A stretch of DNA of 64,000 nucleotides from Laburnicola sp. R22_1 (taxonomy: Eukaryota; Ascomycota; Dothideomycetes; Pleosporales; Didymosphaeriaceae): the NCBI GenBank assembly GCA_014281115.1, contig JACONQ010000015.1:1550001-1614000 (forward strand), given 5' to 3'. Position 1 is the stretch's first letter; every line of letters starts with the position of its first letter. A program made the translations under genes and the position numbers. Under the pieces are notes generated by a model. That model was not told where the DNA came from. It ran no database searches and was given only the letters and a program-made list of their open reading frames with translations. Positions 45,303-56,491 of the stretch are shown piece by piece.

Positions 45303-46402
45303 CTATCCTTGCATCTCAATACCGCCCGAGCCATGGGGAACTTCACCAGTGCAGTAAGAACCGAGCGGCGAGGCGAGCGTGACGTACAGGGTGGCCATTT
45401 CGACGGGCATTCCTGGTCGATTGAGCGGGCAAGCTCCAACGCCGAGCGAATCCATGGACTCAGCAGGGTTTCCTTTCGTGGCGGCTTGCAAAGGAGTCCA
45501 ACTAGGCGTAATTAGTAAAAAAAACAGGCAAAGCCACAGAGCCACTGTCCACTGTGCGTAAGGACGGCGCAGGGGCAACAGAGGCGTCAACTTACATGAT
45601 ACCCGGCGCTACGGCGTTGACACGAATACCGTTCTTAGCCTGCTGCTGTGCGAGACCGCTCGTGAATGCGGCAATTGCGCCCTTGGTGGATGCGTAATCG
45701 AGGAGTTGCGGGTTGCTCATGTAGGCGGCAACCGAGCTGCTTTTTACGATACAGTCGCCGCGTTTCATGTGCTTCAGAGCGAACTTGGACATGGCGAACA
45801 TGGAGATGATTTTTGTCTCGAACGTCTTCTCGGTGACGTCGAGGTCGATTTCGGTAATGTCGTTGGCCATCTCTTGCATGGCGGCTGTAGCAAATAGAAC
45901 CCGTTAGCCACTTTACATTTCGAGGTTGTGCGAAACAGAGAAAGAAGGGCTACGTACCGTTGTTGACGAGCACATTCAGCTTGCCGAATGCCTTCATGTG
46001 TCCTTCCACTGCCTTCTCGCAATTCTCCCTCTCCCGTAGGTTCAATTGCATCAGGTTGGCCTTTCGGCCTGCCTCTTCCACCTTCTTCTTCACATATTGC
46101 GCATCCTCTTCCTCTTCGGGCAGGTACACAATGCTCACATCGGCTCCTTCGCGTGCAAACAGAACGGCCACAGCGCGGCCAATGCCTGAATCTCCGCCGG
46201 TGGTCAGGGCAGCTTTGCCTTCGAGCAATCCGCGGCCCTCATACTCCTTCAGATACGGTTTGCCGTTGTCGTCCCAGAATTCAAGGCGCGACCACTCTGC
46301 GTACGGGTCGGTGCTCTTGTCAAGGCCTGGTCCACCGCTCTGATCCTGCGGCTTGATCGATGTCGCAGGGTAGGCGGTGATAGGGGCTTCCTGGTCGCTC
46401 AT
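45303..46402 (-). CDS. Short-chain dehydrogenase/reductase
   Basis: An NAD(P)-dependent oxidoreductase of the classical SDR fold, 310 residues from three exons: 46402-45958, 45884-45596 and 45501-45303. It has the ~50-residue N-terminal extension typical of the YghA/YdaD-like subgroup, then the cofactor motif TTGGDSGIGRA. LVNNAA is made across the first splice junction. The catalytic Ser region is VKSSSVAAY, and YASTKGA holds the catalytic Tyr and Lys. The C-terminus is WTPLQAATKG (spliced across intron 2), then LNRPGMPVEMA, LASPLGSYCTGEV and GGIEMQG. The substrate is unknown; bacterial relatives are linked to stress and aldehyde or alcohol metabolism. Convergent with the upstream membrane-protein gene. 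Confidence 0.88.
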
Positions 46403-48121
46403 TCTGACGAATGTAGTGATGAAAGGCTTTCTGGTGAGTGATGAGTGTGAGAGGGGAGAATTGAATAATTACAGAGCATGCGGTTGTTTGGCGGGACAAT
46501 TACTGATAAACTTATCATAGTCGCTACGCACGTCGTGCAGGAGCGGGTACGCTGATGACGTTGTTGTTACGACCATTTTTCGAGTCGGCTTTGAGCGAGA
46601 ATTCAACACCACCGAGAGACTACGGCAGTGTTGCGTCTGATTGTTGTACGCGTGCCTGCAATGGCCTATGCATGGTTCCGGGAGCAAAATAATACAGAGA
46701 CATAAATGTCTGAATTGCCCCTTCCAACGGACAGCCGCGACCCAGGCAGTCAATGCTCGGGTGGTGGAAAATTGCGATGCGAAGACGGCGCTGCCTTTGC
46801 GTGAACGCTCCCATGTGCGAAGTGGATACGTATACAAAGCCTTGGAGCCTGGTGGTCATGGCGCACTGTTACTCTTGCCGGGCGATTCCTACCACACAAT
46901 TTTTGGCCTTCAACTTTGACACACATGGCGGTGTGCAGGACTTTGGTGAGCGTTTCTTTGCAATTGAACATGGAGCATATTGACTGAAGAGCAGAAGGTG
47001 TTCTCCCACGGTGGGAGAAGTGTCACACTTGGTTTGATTGTGCATGTCTCCAACTCTTAAAGCCAATGTTGTTACTCGCGAGCTTCATGCCGGCCCGTAT
47101 AGACGTCAAGGAACCGCGTCATCAAACACTCTGAATTGCATCGAGGTCTTTCGTTCCTCGTGGGTCCTGCAATTTTGGCCATCTATTATTTCTCGTAGAT
47201 TACACGATTGCAGCACATGGCCCCTACGCAACTTTAGCGACTGTCGGAACCGCGATGGCAAGGGTGAGCAAGCTGCCGATATTACAACAGCTGAGGAATT
47301 TGCTACCTTGCTACGTTCACCCCAAGGACTTTTCTATCGGAATCGCCGCCCTGCATGGCAGTGCACGCTGCCCTCCCTTGACACCAATCTCAGCAATACG
47401 AAACATCTGGGTACGCGACAGCGGTTCACCGTTCTGGCCTCTCAGTTCCGCCATTTGCATCCTCTTATTGGAAGGGACCTCGATCAGACAAGGGTGAGCT
47501 TCCCTCTATCCTCGTCGCAGACTGGAGATTGGGGGCCGTCGTACGTTCAGCAAAGCGGAGAAACTCTTTGCGTAGTAGGAATGCTTCGTCCAGGGCGGTG
47601 TACTTCACGCTTCATGCCACATGGAAGTATTTTCTGGTCGGACTCTGGGGGTGTCCCGGATTCATGGCTGGTCCATTACTCGGCCCCTCGCGGCTGAAAC
47701 TCACTTTTCTCTTCGAAAAAGGCCGTGCGTAGAATCAGAAGACAAACCAACATTTCATTGTGGTAGAGTTCGTGCAGTACCTTCCCTCAAACAGAGCAGA
47801 AACTGTACGGCACGTGCAGTCTCAACGCCTACGTGGCAGGCCGTGCCGTGTTACCCGTAGCATCGAGCGAACGACGCATGTGAACCAAGAGCCGCGGTTG
47901 GGCCGAGACCAACCCAGCTTCGATCGTATACGCACATTCCCCACCGGGGCGTCTCATATGTGGGTCCAAATCAGACTTTACTAAACTAGCGGGCGTGCTG
48001 CGCCATCACCAAGCCACAGCGTTTTGACCGCAACCTCGGACGTACTGTGTTATATAAAGGACCTGTTACATCCGCCTTGATCAGCCAGGTAAATCCACTT
48101 CAACTCACGCTCATACCCGCC
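46403..48121. other. 1.7-kb intergenic region
   Basis: Contains one open frame of 219 codons on the plus strand (47038-47697) with no domain, signal peptide or family resemblance. I regard it as chance. The right end holds the promoter of the CVNH-LysM gene. Confidence 0.35.
48051..48060 (+). promoter_or_regulatory. TATA box of the CVNH-LysM gene
   Basis: TATATAAAGG lies 71 bp before the ATG at 48122, a good distance for a TATA-driven fungal gene with a short leader. It argues against starts upstream of 48122. Confidence 0.6.
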
Positions 48122-49288
48122 ATGTACAACAACAACCCCAACAGCGGTTACCAACAGCAACAGGGTGGCTATGGCCAAGAGCGGCCTGGCCTAGCCAACG
48201 ACTACTATTCCGCGGCACAGCAACCACATGGTGGAAATCAAGGTCAATACAACCAGTCCGCACCACCATACCAGCAACAGGGGCCTCCGTATGGGCAGCA
48301 ACAGCAACAGTACGGCCAGCAACAGTACGGCCAGCAACAGCAACAATATGGCGGTTACAACTCACCACCCCCACCATCCCACTCCCCTTTCAACCAGCCT
48401 GCCGACCGAGACCAAGACTTTGGAGGACCCCCAGGCTACAGTGCCCAGCCCGGCCTCAACAACGAGCAAGAAGGCGAACGCGGCATGATGGGCGCACTTG
48501 CCGGAGGTGCCACAGGTGCCTTCGGTGGATACAAGCTTGGAGGTGCCGCAACTGGGCACAAGAAAACCTCTGGGATTGTCGGTGCGATAGGAGGTGCGAT
48601 CGCTGGGCATTATGCGCAGCAGGGGGTGTCGAACTGGAAGGACAAGCGCGACGAAAAGAAGGAAAGAGAAGAGGAGGAAAAGAAACAGCAGGAGTATGCC
48701 CAGCAGCACCAACACGGCGATCACCACCATGGAGGCCATCATGATCGCCGGGGTGGTGACGACGGCCCCCGCGAAGGTAATTTCGCCGGCGGTTTCTCCT
48801 TTACTTCGCGCGACGTGCGTCTCGATGCGCATGGCGAGTTCACCCTTCATGCCCAGTGCCGCCGCGAAGACGGCTCTTACCAGTCCAGCAGCATATCTCT
48901 TAATCGCATCATCATGAACGACAACGGCAGCTTCCGCTGGGCGAGCGGCAATTCTTCAGGTGGTGGCTCTTCATCCGTTACCGTCCAGCAGGGCGACACT
49001 CTACGCGCTATTGCCGCCCGCCACAACTGCTCCTACGAGGACCTCGCGCGCCGTAACGGCATTCAGAACGCAGACATGATCTACCCAGGCCAGCGGCTGG
49101 AAGTTCCTGGCGGAGGAAACAGCTCTGGCGGCGGCGGCGGCTTTGGCAGCACAGCGCGGAACGCACGATTGATTCATGGTGGCCAGACGCTCGAGGCGGA
49201 GCTTATGATGAACGGACAATGGGTCACTAGCTTGATCGTGTTGGATGAGAGGATAACGAACAAGAATGGGTGTCTGGAGTTTATCTAG
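48122..49288 (+). CDS. CVNH lectin with inserted LysM domain
   Basis: A single-exon 388-residue protein. Residues 1-110 are Gln/Gly/Tyr/Pro-rich (repeated YGQQQQ words). Residues about 120-170 are a glycine-zipper segment (MMGALAGGATGAFGGYKLGGAATG ... GAIGGAIAGHYAQQ, given in pieces). A charged Glu/Lys then His-rich linker follows. A cyanovirin-N homology domain is split in two: FSFTSRDVRLDAHGEF to FRWASGN, and ARNARLIHGGQTLEAEL to NKNGCLEFI. A LysM domain (VQQGDTLRAIAARHNCSYED to MIYPGQRLEV) sits between the halves. This is the LysM-inserted CVNH class known from Magnaporthe. CVNH binds mannose-type glycans and LysM binds GlcNAc polymers. No signal peptide is present. Confidence 0.88.
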   Translation: MYNNNPNSGYQQQQGGYGQERPGLANDYYSAAQQPHGGNQGQYNQSAPPYQQQGPPYGQQQQQYGQQQYGQQQQQYGGYNSPPPPSHSPFNQPADRDQDFGGPPGYSAQPGLNNEQEGERGMMGALAGGATGAFGGYKLGGAATGHKKTSGIVGAIGGAIAGHYAQQGVSNWKDKRDEKKEREEEEKKQQEYAQQHQHGDHHHGGHHDRRGGDDGPREGNFAGGFSFTSRDVRLDAHGEFTLHAQCRREDGSYQSSSISLNRIIMNDNGSFRWASGNSSGGGSSSVTVQQGDTLRAIAARHNCSYEDLARRNGIQNADMIYPGQRLEVPGGGNSSGGGGGFGSTARNARLIHGGQTLEAELMMNGQWVTSLIVLDERITNKNGCLEFI

Positions 49289-50068
49289 AGTTTAGTTTAG
49301 GCGGTGGAGCAGAAGACATCTAGAGTGCAATTTGATATATACACTTGCAAACTATTTTATACAATAGGTGAAGATTCGTAGTAATTTAGCAGTCAAGACT
49401 CAAGTGGTTGCACTTTACATCGCCGATAGGTGGATGTGCAAAATGTCACGTGATTTATCCTCTCGCACGTGACTGTCACATGATTTATGTGAAGTTTCTA
49501 AACCTCTATTTCTCCTCTGTTTATGATCTCAAATATGTACAGGTAATATCTAGTCATGACCTAGAACATGTAGAATTACAATTTCAGTGGCCTACAAGGT
49601 CGTTACGCAGTCTAATGGTGGTTGGGAAGCGCTATGTACAACAAATATCAAGTGGTGCTTCGCCTAAATAAGAGTGGCTTTAAGTGTGGACGGCGGTTGG
49701 GACTGAAAATACTGCTTTATAATTGTCCTTGATCAAGCAGTGGAAGAGAACAAATTTACGTTGCTGTTATTGGCTTTACCATGTATACAGTGCAAAGCAG
49801 GGACGATTGTATCCATGTATTATTGCAATAAAGTCTTTACTTAATTGAGATAGGTAGTCCCTCACTAAATGCGTGGAAAATATCCAGCTGTACAGAATTT
49901 GCAGGTCTTCGCTGAGCGCCATTGTATTTCGACAACGACTTTTCTCCTCAATGCAAGACCTGGAGATCCTTCTCAAGAAAACATCCAACTAGAGATGACC
50001 AAGAGCTCCTTCTGGCTTGTAATGCTCCAACCCCCCAGAGAAATCACCACACTCCCACTATCTCACCA
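49289..50068. other. Intergenic with CACGTG-type repeats
   Basis: The convergent 3' flanks of the CVNH-LysM gene (+) and the 399-residue gene (-). It holds a direct repeat, TGTCACGTGATTTAT (49444-49458) and TGTCACATGATTTAT (49474-49488), with a further GCACGTGAC between. Confidence 0.45.
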
Positions 50069-51268
50069 CTAATCGATGACAATAGCCACCCCCTTCCCCT
50101 TCTCCAAATTCTGCTTCCTCTCCCCTTCCTTCTCCAACTTATCCATCGCCTTCTTCAACTCCGGAAACCACTTCCCCATGTGCACCTGCAACCTCTCCTC
50201 TCGGAACTTGCCTTCCTTCCGCAGCCTCAACGCAGTGCCAACAACACACTTCCACACCGGATCCCGCGGCACGCGAAACAGCAGCTCCGCTCTAGCCAAA
50301 AACCACGGGCTCTGCATGCTATTCGCGCCCTGCTGGACTGTTCTCGTCTTCGGGATCTCGCGACAAAGTCGCGTGCGCAGAGGGATCAGGTAGCGCTCGA
50401 GACCCAGCTCCGTGCCTGCTTGGTAGACGTCCAGCGCGCCGAAGAGCGAGTTGACGACTGTGGGGCTGAGCGGCGCGTCCGGGGCGACGTCGAGGGTGGT
50501 CAGGTCGAGGATGAATTGGAGAGCTTGTTCGAGGCCGTGGCGCGAGCAGCGTGTGAAGGTCATGCTGGGGGGTGTGCCTTTGAATTTTCCGTCGGGGGCG
50601 CGGAAGATGACGCCGTGGGCTACAGTGCTGACCATTGCGAAGGCGGCAATTGGGAAGTCTTTGGCTATGATAACTAGGTCGGTATCTTTGTACTTGTGGT
50701 AGATGACTGTGCGCCAAGGGCAGTTCAAGTACGAGCGGCGCTGGTGGATGGCGAGGTGGTGGAAGTCTGCGACGTTGGGCTTGTAGCCGTCGGGCAGTGA
50801 TTTGGGCGTGATTGTAGGCTTGTAATCCGCGTCCCTGTACTGGAGGTGGTACTCTTCTGCGGTCTTGCACTCGGCGGCTGTCTTGTAGATCTTAACGTGG
50901 GGACGGGTTCGAATCACGTTTCCGTCCTTATCAAAGCGCGGTCGACGTCCGCCGTAATAATCCGAGATGCGGGTATTCTTGGGGTCATCGGGCGGCAGGT
51001 GTCTGAAGAGGTAGTCGGCGGAGAATGGATGCGGTCCGGACGGCTGCGTAGCTGCAGGCGGAGATTTGTTCTCTTTTTGAGCGTGCTCGAGAGCGAAGAT
51101 GCGGGTATCGATATTTTCTTGTTCCTCACCCTGGCGGATGGGTGTGTTTGTCGAATTTTGCACGTCGACATCTTTGAACGAGACTGCACAGGTGGTAGAG
51201 TCGAGGGTTTTAGGTTTCTTCGCGAACAAGCCCGACAAGTTCGGGATTCCATTACGTTTGTTTGCCAT
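50069..51268 (-). CDS. Hypothetical 399-residue protein
   Basis: An intact single-exon frame of 399 residues that I do not recognise. Residues 1-100 look disordered, with basic clusters (AKKPK) that could be a nuclear signal. The middle (about 130-330) is ordered, with YKPTITPKSLPDGYKPNVADFHHL and aromatic-rich strands. A stretch near residues 270-300 (LFGALDVYQAGTELGLERYLIPLRTRL) recalls the helical C-terminal half of BTB/POZ-like domains, but this is weak. The C-terminus is a Lys/Glu-rich helix. No membrane segment or signal peptide. A TATA-like element (TATTTATATATAGG, about 51,397-51,410) lies upstream on this strand. Confidence 0.65.
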   Translation of the reverse strand: MANKRNGIPNLSGLFAKKPKTLDSTTCAVSFKDVDVQNSTNTPIRQGEEQENIDTRIFALEHAQKENKSPPAATQPSGPHPFSADYLFRHLPPDDPKNTRISDYYGGRRPRFDKDGNVIRTRPHVKIYKTAAECKTAEEYHLQYRDADYKPTITPKSLPDGYKPNVADFHHLAIHQRRSYLNCPWRTVIYHKYKDTDLVIIAKDFPIAAFAMVSTVAHGVIFRAPDGKFKGTPPSMTFTRCSRHGLEQALQFILDLTTLDVAPDAPLSPTVVNSLFGALDVYQAGTELGLERYLIPLRTRLCREIPKTRTVQQGANSMQSPWFLARAELLFRVPRDPVWKCVVGTALRLRKEGKFREERLQVHMGKWFPELKKAMDKLEKEGERKQNLEKGKGVAIVID

Positions 51269-52123
51269 TTTTGTTCGATAGGTTTAATCGATCGGGTTGA
51301 CCAGTAGAGCGGGAGCAGAGGCGCGTCCTGGAAGTTTATTTGTTAGCGGGGTTGTTCTGGGGTGAAGAGGAGAGTAGGTGCGGCCGCGTGTGTTAGATAT
51401 TTATATATAGGGCTCGGATCTTAGTCGGCCCGCGTTATGGTGGTGAAAGTCTTTGCACAATGCCTTTCGAAGTGAATGCCCACTCGCTTGGATCAAAGCT
51501 TTTGAGAAGGCTAATTAGACTGGAACAGTGCGTGAATCCTTATCATGGTGCACTTCAAGGTAGGATATGTCTGATTCAGGTAGTATAAATTGCACCGTGG
51601 CTGAGAGCGGCTTGGACATTTCTTGCTTCATTGTTGAGATGAAAGTGTGGTCGTGGTACACGCTCATGCACATAGCATGTGCGCGACTGCTCCACGCCTC
51701 TCGAATTATAAATGCATTTCTTCTTAAGACCAAAGAGATACACCAAATAACAAAATGTCTCGTTGGTGTGATGAGATATTATGATTAAATCAGATGCTGC
51801 ACTGCAATAACTTATTGATGATGACCATGTGAGCCCTTTGTCTGTATTAGTATTACGTTGCCGTAGCAGCACATGGCATAACATTGGGCTATAGGTAAGC
51901 CATATATTTTGAATCTCGTGTCAACTATCCGCAGAAGCAACAATTACGAAGTTTACTGGACTTGATTATGATTGTGCTTCAATGTCCTTGAACTGAAGCG
52001 TGCTACCACCTCAGCACCATGGATTAACCAGTTGAAGACTCAGCACATTGTGGTAAGTTCCAGCTCTTTCTTTCCCACCACACGTCTTCAACAGCTGAAG
52101 CGTCTTCTTGCATGGACACCTCC
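51269..52123. other. Intergenic
   Basis: About 855 bp containing the promoter of the 399-residue gene and the 3' flank of the WD40 gene. I see nothing gene-like in it. Confidence 0.35.
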
Positions 52124-53835
52124 TCAACTAGGATTCATCCTCACAATTGCGCCATCCCAACACGACCACAGTTCCACATCCCCGTTCTGATCAGGCATAT
52201 ACTTGAGACATCTGATGCTAGTCTTTAGACCTCGTCGCGGTATCTCATCCAGCATCTTCCCCGTCCACATATTGTACACCTTGATGGCCGCATGGCAATT
52301 ATCATCCTGCGCAGCGGCTATCAGGCCGAGGTGCGGCTGTACAGAAATATCCAGGTAAAGATCGTCTGAATTGGTGTGCGGGAAGCTGAGAACCGGTTGT
52401 GAGCTAAACCCAAAGTTAGCATATGTCATGCGCAATGCTCCGTGGCACATACCAACTGCTGGAAGCCTTGTACATTTTCCGCTTCTTTTTGAGGGGATAC
52501 GGCCAAGGGAAAGAATTTTCGTTATACCAGCTGTCATCGTAGTGGCCATAATCGGGAGTCGTACTCCGCGAGCGGATGTCGTACAGAAGAAGGTGATCCT
52601 GTGGACTAGCGCAAACAATACGAGTAGGATCATCCCCGAGTTTTATCCTTGAGATTGGAGACGCATGAGTCAAGATGTGAGATGAGTCTTTTGCGCGAGT
52701 ATCGTAAAGATGTATCTTGCCGTTGCGGTCGCCGAGAACGACTGTCGTTGGTGACAGCCAATCAAGAGCCAATATGTCCACTTCGGTCTTCAGAGCAGTC
52801 GACATATCCCAAACACCAGACAGCGAGCGCGTAAATAGAAGCAAGGCTGATGAAGCGGCTACAGCGAGGCATTCCGTTTCTGCTGATGGTATGCTGCTCG
52901 GGTTGGGGGGTTTCGAGAAACTGAGTGGTCGAGCTGCGGCACTCCAGATCGTCTGGCAATTTTTTGGTGTGAACTGTTGATTCACATAGGGTCCGTCACG
53001 GTCTGGATCCGACTTACAGAGAAAGGTTGGTCAGTAAAGGCGAACTATATGTCCTGTCCTTCAACGCGACTTACAAAGTATACCACAGGAGCCCGATCAG
53101 AGCCGTACGTGGTAGCTGCCAACGCACCAGAGGCGGGCAGATAATTCAAGGACGATATGGAGGACGTAAGTCTGGCGAGTATGTCCCAGGGCTCAGACGA
53201 ATATTCACTCGAGGAGAGGCTTTCAGCAACCCCAAAGGGAGGCCTGTCCGGAAGGTGACCAGTGGTTGAGCGTTCAAGATCCGCTGTTGAAAGTGGTACG
53301 CTGTTGGGCCTGTTGAGACGCCGCCGTTTAATACTGTTGTCACCGTGTACGGCGTAAATGGTCTTTGTATCCGGATCGCGGTCGAAGAAGCGGATGGCAT
53401 GTTTCGGCTGATCAACGACCTAGCTTGTGTTTCAGTAAAGTTCTCAATAAGTCATAGCTACAGCACCAGATTAGAGATTTCCGTATTCCGGGTGTCACAT
53501 ACACTCTGAGGCATTGTCCTGAACCCAGCAACGCACGCGTCCGGCCACACGCCATGCATATAATACGATGTTCGCCTGCCTCCAATCTCCCTATCCAAGC
53601 TGGCAAGCGTCAAGTAATCTCGCGCATGGGGCCGCACAATAGTCTCTTTCTGGCGTTTTACCGAGCGGAGCTGCGCTGCGTGTTGGACTTTCTCTTTCCT
53701 CCGCTGCTTCCTTACGTTTTCGTGGGAATATTTCGCTTGCGATGGAGTTGAAAGGCCAGTCACCTCTATCCGGAAGTACTTCTTCTTCTCTGTGTCGAAG
53801 TAGTATCCCGGAATGGGCCGCCCGAGGCCGTTCAT
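52124..53835 (-). CDS. DCAF4-like WD40 repeat protein
   Basis: A WD-repeat protein, 505 residues from four exons: 53835-53503, 53419-53075, 53012-52453 and 52403-52124. The N-terminus (LGRPIPGYYFDTEKKKYFRI) resembles the PGYYYD-type segment of DCAF4, a substrate receptor of CUL4-DDB1 ubiquitin ligases. It is followed by a basic helix (KQRRKEKVQHAAQLRSVKRQ). The beta-propeller blades include AIRFFDRDPDTKTIYAV, VDILALDWLSPTTVVLGDR, IHLYDTR, DHLLLYDIRS and AIKVYNMWTGKML, ending at VELWSCWDGAIVRMNPS. Intron sizes are 83, 62 and 49 bp with GT-AG ends. Its role in ubiquitin ligase targeting is inferred from family likeness only. Confidence 0.78.
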
Positions 53836-54332
53836 AGTGGCGAGCGGTGCGTTCGCTACCTGTGATTAGGTCTAGCAGAAACCCTTCCGGCCCTTGCAGG
53901 ACCTCACCTGCACCTAGGCCCCTGGGCAACTTCCGACGCACGTGACGAAGAAATGGACGGGGACCTTGCAGGCCTATAGTCAATGTTTCTTACCTGGATT
54001 AACCGAGCAGGCTTGAAGTAAGCGATCCGTACATGTCGTGAAGCGGCAGAACAGTGGCGTGGTCGTAGAACGAATCCAGAGAGTCATCCACTTGCGGTCA
54101 ATTTCGAAGTCGAGGTTGGCGTTTGACTCGTCGACAACAAAAGATTTACGCGAGTCAGGGTTGCGCCTTATCGATAACACACATTTCGGCGTCATTGCTG
54201 CCGACCCCCGAGGCATGACGACGCCACCAGCACATCAGACTGACAAACCGTCGCCCCTGTATAATATCTGTACAACATTGCCTTTCCCTTGATTTAACCT
54301 CCGCGCCCCCCACCCGGCTCCCCGTCCGGCTC
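53836..54332. promoter_or_regulatory. Divergent WD40/SelO promoter
   Basis: A 497-bp interval between two divergently transcribed genes. C-rich leader sequence (CCCCCCACCCGGCTCCC) precedes the SelO start. No TATA box is clear. Confidence 0.35.
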
Positions 54333-56365
54333 ATGCTTTCACGACTACCAGCGTACAAGCTCTCATCGATCTCGCACTCGAGCCTCAGCAGAACATTCAC
54401 AACTTCCATGCGCCTTGCCCAAGTTATGGCGCATCTCGACAGCTCATCTTCCAATGGGGAAACACCTCCTGCCGCCTCTTACACGCTCCAATCCCTCCCC
54501 AAATCCAACGTCTTCACACAGAACCTCCCCGCCGACCCCGCCTTTCCCACGCCCTCGAAATCGCACTCCGCACCACGCCAACAACTAGGTCCTCGTATGG
54601 TGAAGAATGCCGTGTACACCTACGTCCGGCCCGAGCCCACCGAAGATCCCGAGCTGCTGTGCGTCAGCCCGCGTGCACTGCAAGATATTGGCTTGAAAGC
54701 GGAGGAAGCGGATACGCAGGATTTCAAGGAGTTTGTGGCGGGAAATAAAATATTGACTTGGGATGAGAAGGACAACGCGGGGGATGATGGAATATATCCC
54801 TGGGCACAATGTTATGGTGGATACCAGTTTGGACAGTGGGCTGGACAGCTCGGCGATGGTCGAGCGATATCGCTGTTCGAATCTACAAATGAGAAGACAG
54901 GCACGCGGTATGAGATACAACTCAAGGGCGCAGGACGGACGCCGTATTCGCGCTTCGCCGACGGCAAAGCTGTCCTGCGCTCGTCGATCCGGGAATTCGT
55001 CGTCTCGGAATACTTGAATGCAATTGGAATACCTTCGACTCGTGCGCTGGCCCTCACACACTGCCGAAGCAGCAAAGTCTTCAGAGAGCGTATGGAACCC
55101 GGTGCCATCGTAACACGTTTTGCACAGTCCTGGATTCGGGTTGGAACTTTCGATCTCCCCCGGATGCGCGGCGACCGCAAGATCCTGCGGCAATTATCAG
55201 ACTACACGGCCGAGCACGTCTACGGAGGCTGGGACACGCTGCCGTCCAAACTACCCACAGGCGACGCAAAAGAAACACACACGCAGACCAAAACCGGCAT
55301 CGCAAAAGACACAGTAGAAGGCGAAGGCTTAGAAGAAGAGAACCGCTACACGCGCCTCTACCGGGCCATCATCCGCCGCAACGCCCTCACAGTCGCAAAA
55401 TGGCAAGCCTACGGCTTCATGAACGGCGTCCTAAACACAGACAACACCTCTATCCTCGGTCTCAGCATCGACTTCGGCCCCTTCGCGTTCCTAGACACGT
55501 TTGATCCGACGTACACGCCCAACCACGACGACCACATGCTGCGCTACTCGTACCGAAACCAGCCTACAATTATATGGTGGAACCTCGTCCGCCTCGGCGA
55601 ATCTCTCGGCGAACTCATGGGCGCAGGATCCACAGTCGACGACCCCATCTTCGTCGAAAAGGGCGTGTCAGAAGAACAAGCCGACGAGCTGGTCAAGCGC
55701 GCAGAAGGCATCATCGAGCGGTGCGGCGACGAGTACAAGGCCGTTTTCCTAGCCGAGTACAAGCGCGTCATGACATGCCGTCTCGGTCTAACCTCACAAA
55801 AAGACTCGGACTTTGACGCCTTGTTCTCCGAGCTGTTGGACTGCTTGGAAGAATACGGGCTGGATTTCCATCACGCTTTTAGGAAGTTGAGTGCGTTGAA
55901 GGTGGCCGAGTTGGAGACGGAGCAGAGTCGCAAAGATGTTGCCGGTCGCTTCTTTCGGTTTAATGAGGCACCCGGGCAGGAGACGGCGAGTCGGGCCCGC
56001 ATTGGGATGTGGTTGGAGAAGTGGGCGGCGAGGGTTAAGGAGGATTGGGGGGAGGGGAGGGATGAGGAGAGGCAGGCTGCTATGCTTGCTGTGAACCCTA
56101 AGGTATGTCACTGACCTTCTGTCCAACCTGTGTTGCAGAGGAGAGTAAGTACTAAAATGTACAGTTCGTCCCTCGCTCGTGGGTCCTCGACGAGCTAATC
56201 GAGCGCGTGGAAAAGAAGGGCGAGCGCGACATTCTACCGGCCATTATGAAACTCAACCTCGACCCCTTCAAAGAGAACTGGGGATGGAATGAAAGCGAGG
56301 AGGAGCGATTCTGCGGCGATGTGCCCAAGTACAAGGGCATGATGCAATGTAGCTGCAGTTCATAA
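54333..56365 (+). CDS. Selenoprotein O homologue, AMPylase
   Basis: A pseudokinase-fold protein AMPylator (SelO/YdiU/UPF0061 family) that transfers AMP from ATP to Ser, Thr or Tyr of target proteins in mitochondria. Two exons (54333-56102, 56165-56365) give 656 residues. The N-terminus (MLSRLPAYKLSSISHSSLSR) is basic and Ser-rich, fitting mitochondrial import. Core motifs include YGGYQFGQWAGQLGDGRAI, QLKGAGRTPYSRFADGKAVLRSS, SIREFVVSEYLNAIGIPSTRAL, AYGFMNGVLNTDN and the metal-binding DFGPFAFLD. Exon 2 supplies the conserved FVPRSW start. The C-terminus is CSCSS, with Cys where animal SelO has selenocysteine. No SECIS is needed. An Arg/Lys-rich insert near residues 300-340 is variable in the family. 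Confidence 0.92.
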
Positions 56366-56491
56366 GAGCGTACCAATTCCCACCAAGTAAGATCTTGTAC
56401 AACAAGCTATCAATACTCTTGATCTACAATACTACATTCCAAGTGATGCTTCTTACATCAGAACGCAACCACTCCAAACCCCCCCCACCTA

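Noticed and set aside
47038..47697. 219-codon open frame on the plus strand
   Set aside because: No domain, no signal peptide, no protein-like composition pattern and no plausible promoter or leader; shorter frames overlap it in other phases. Treated as chance.
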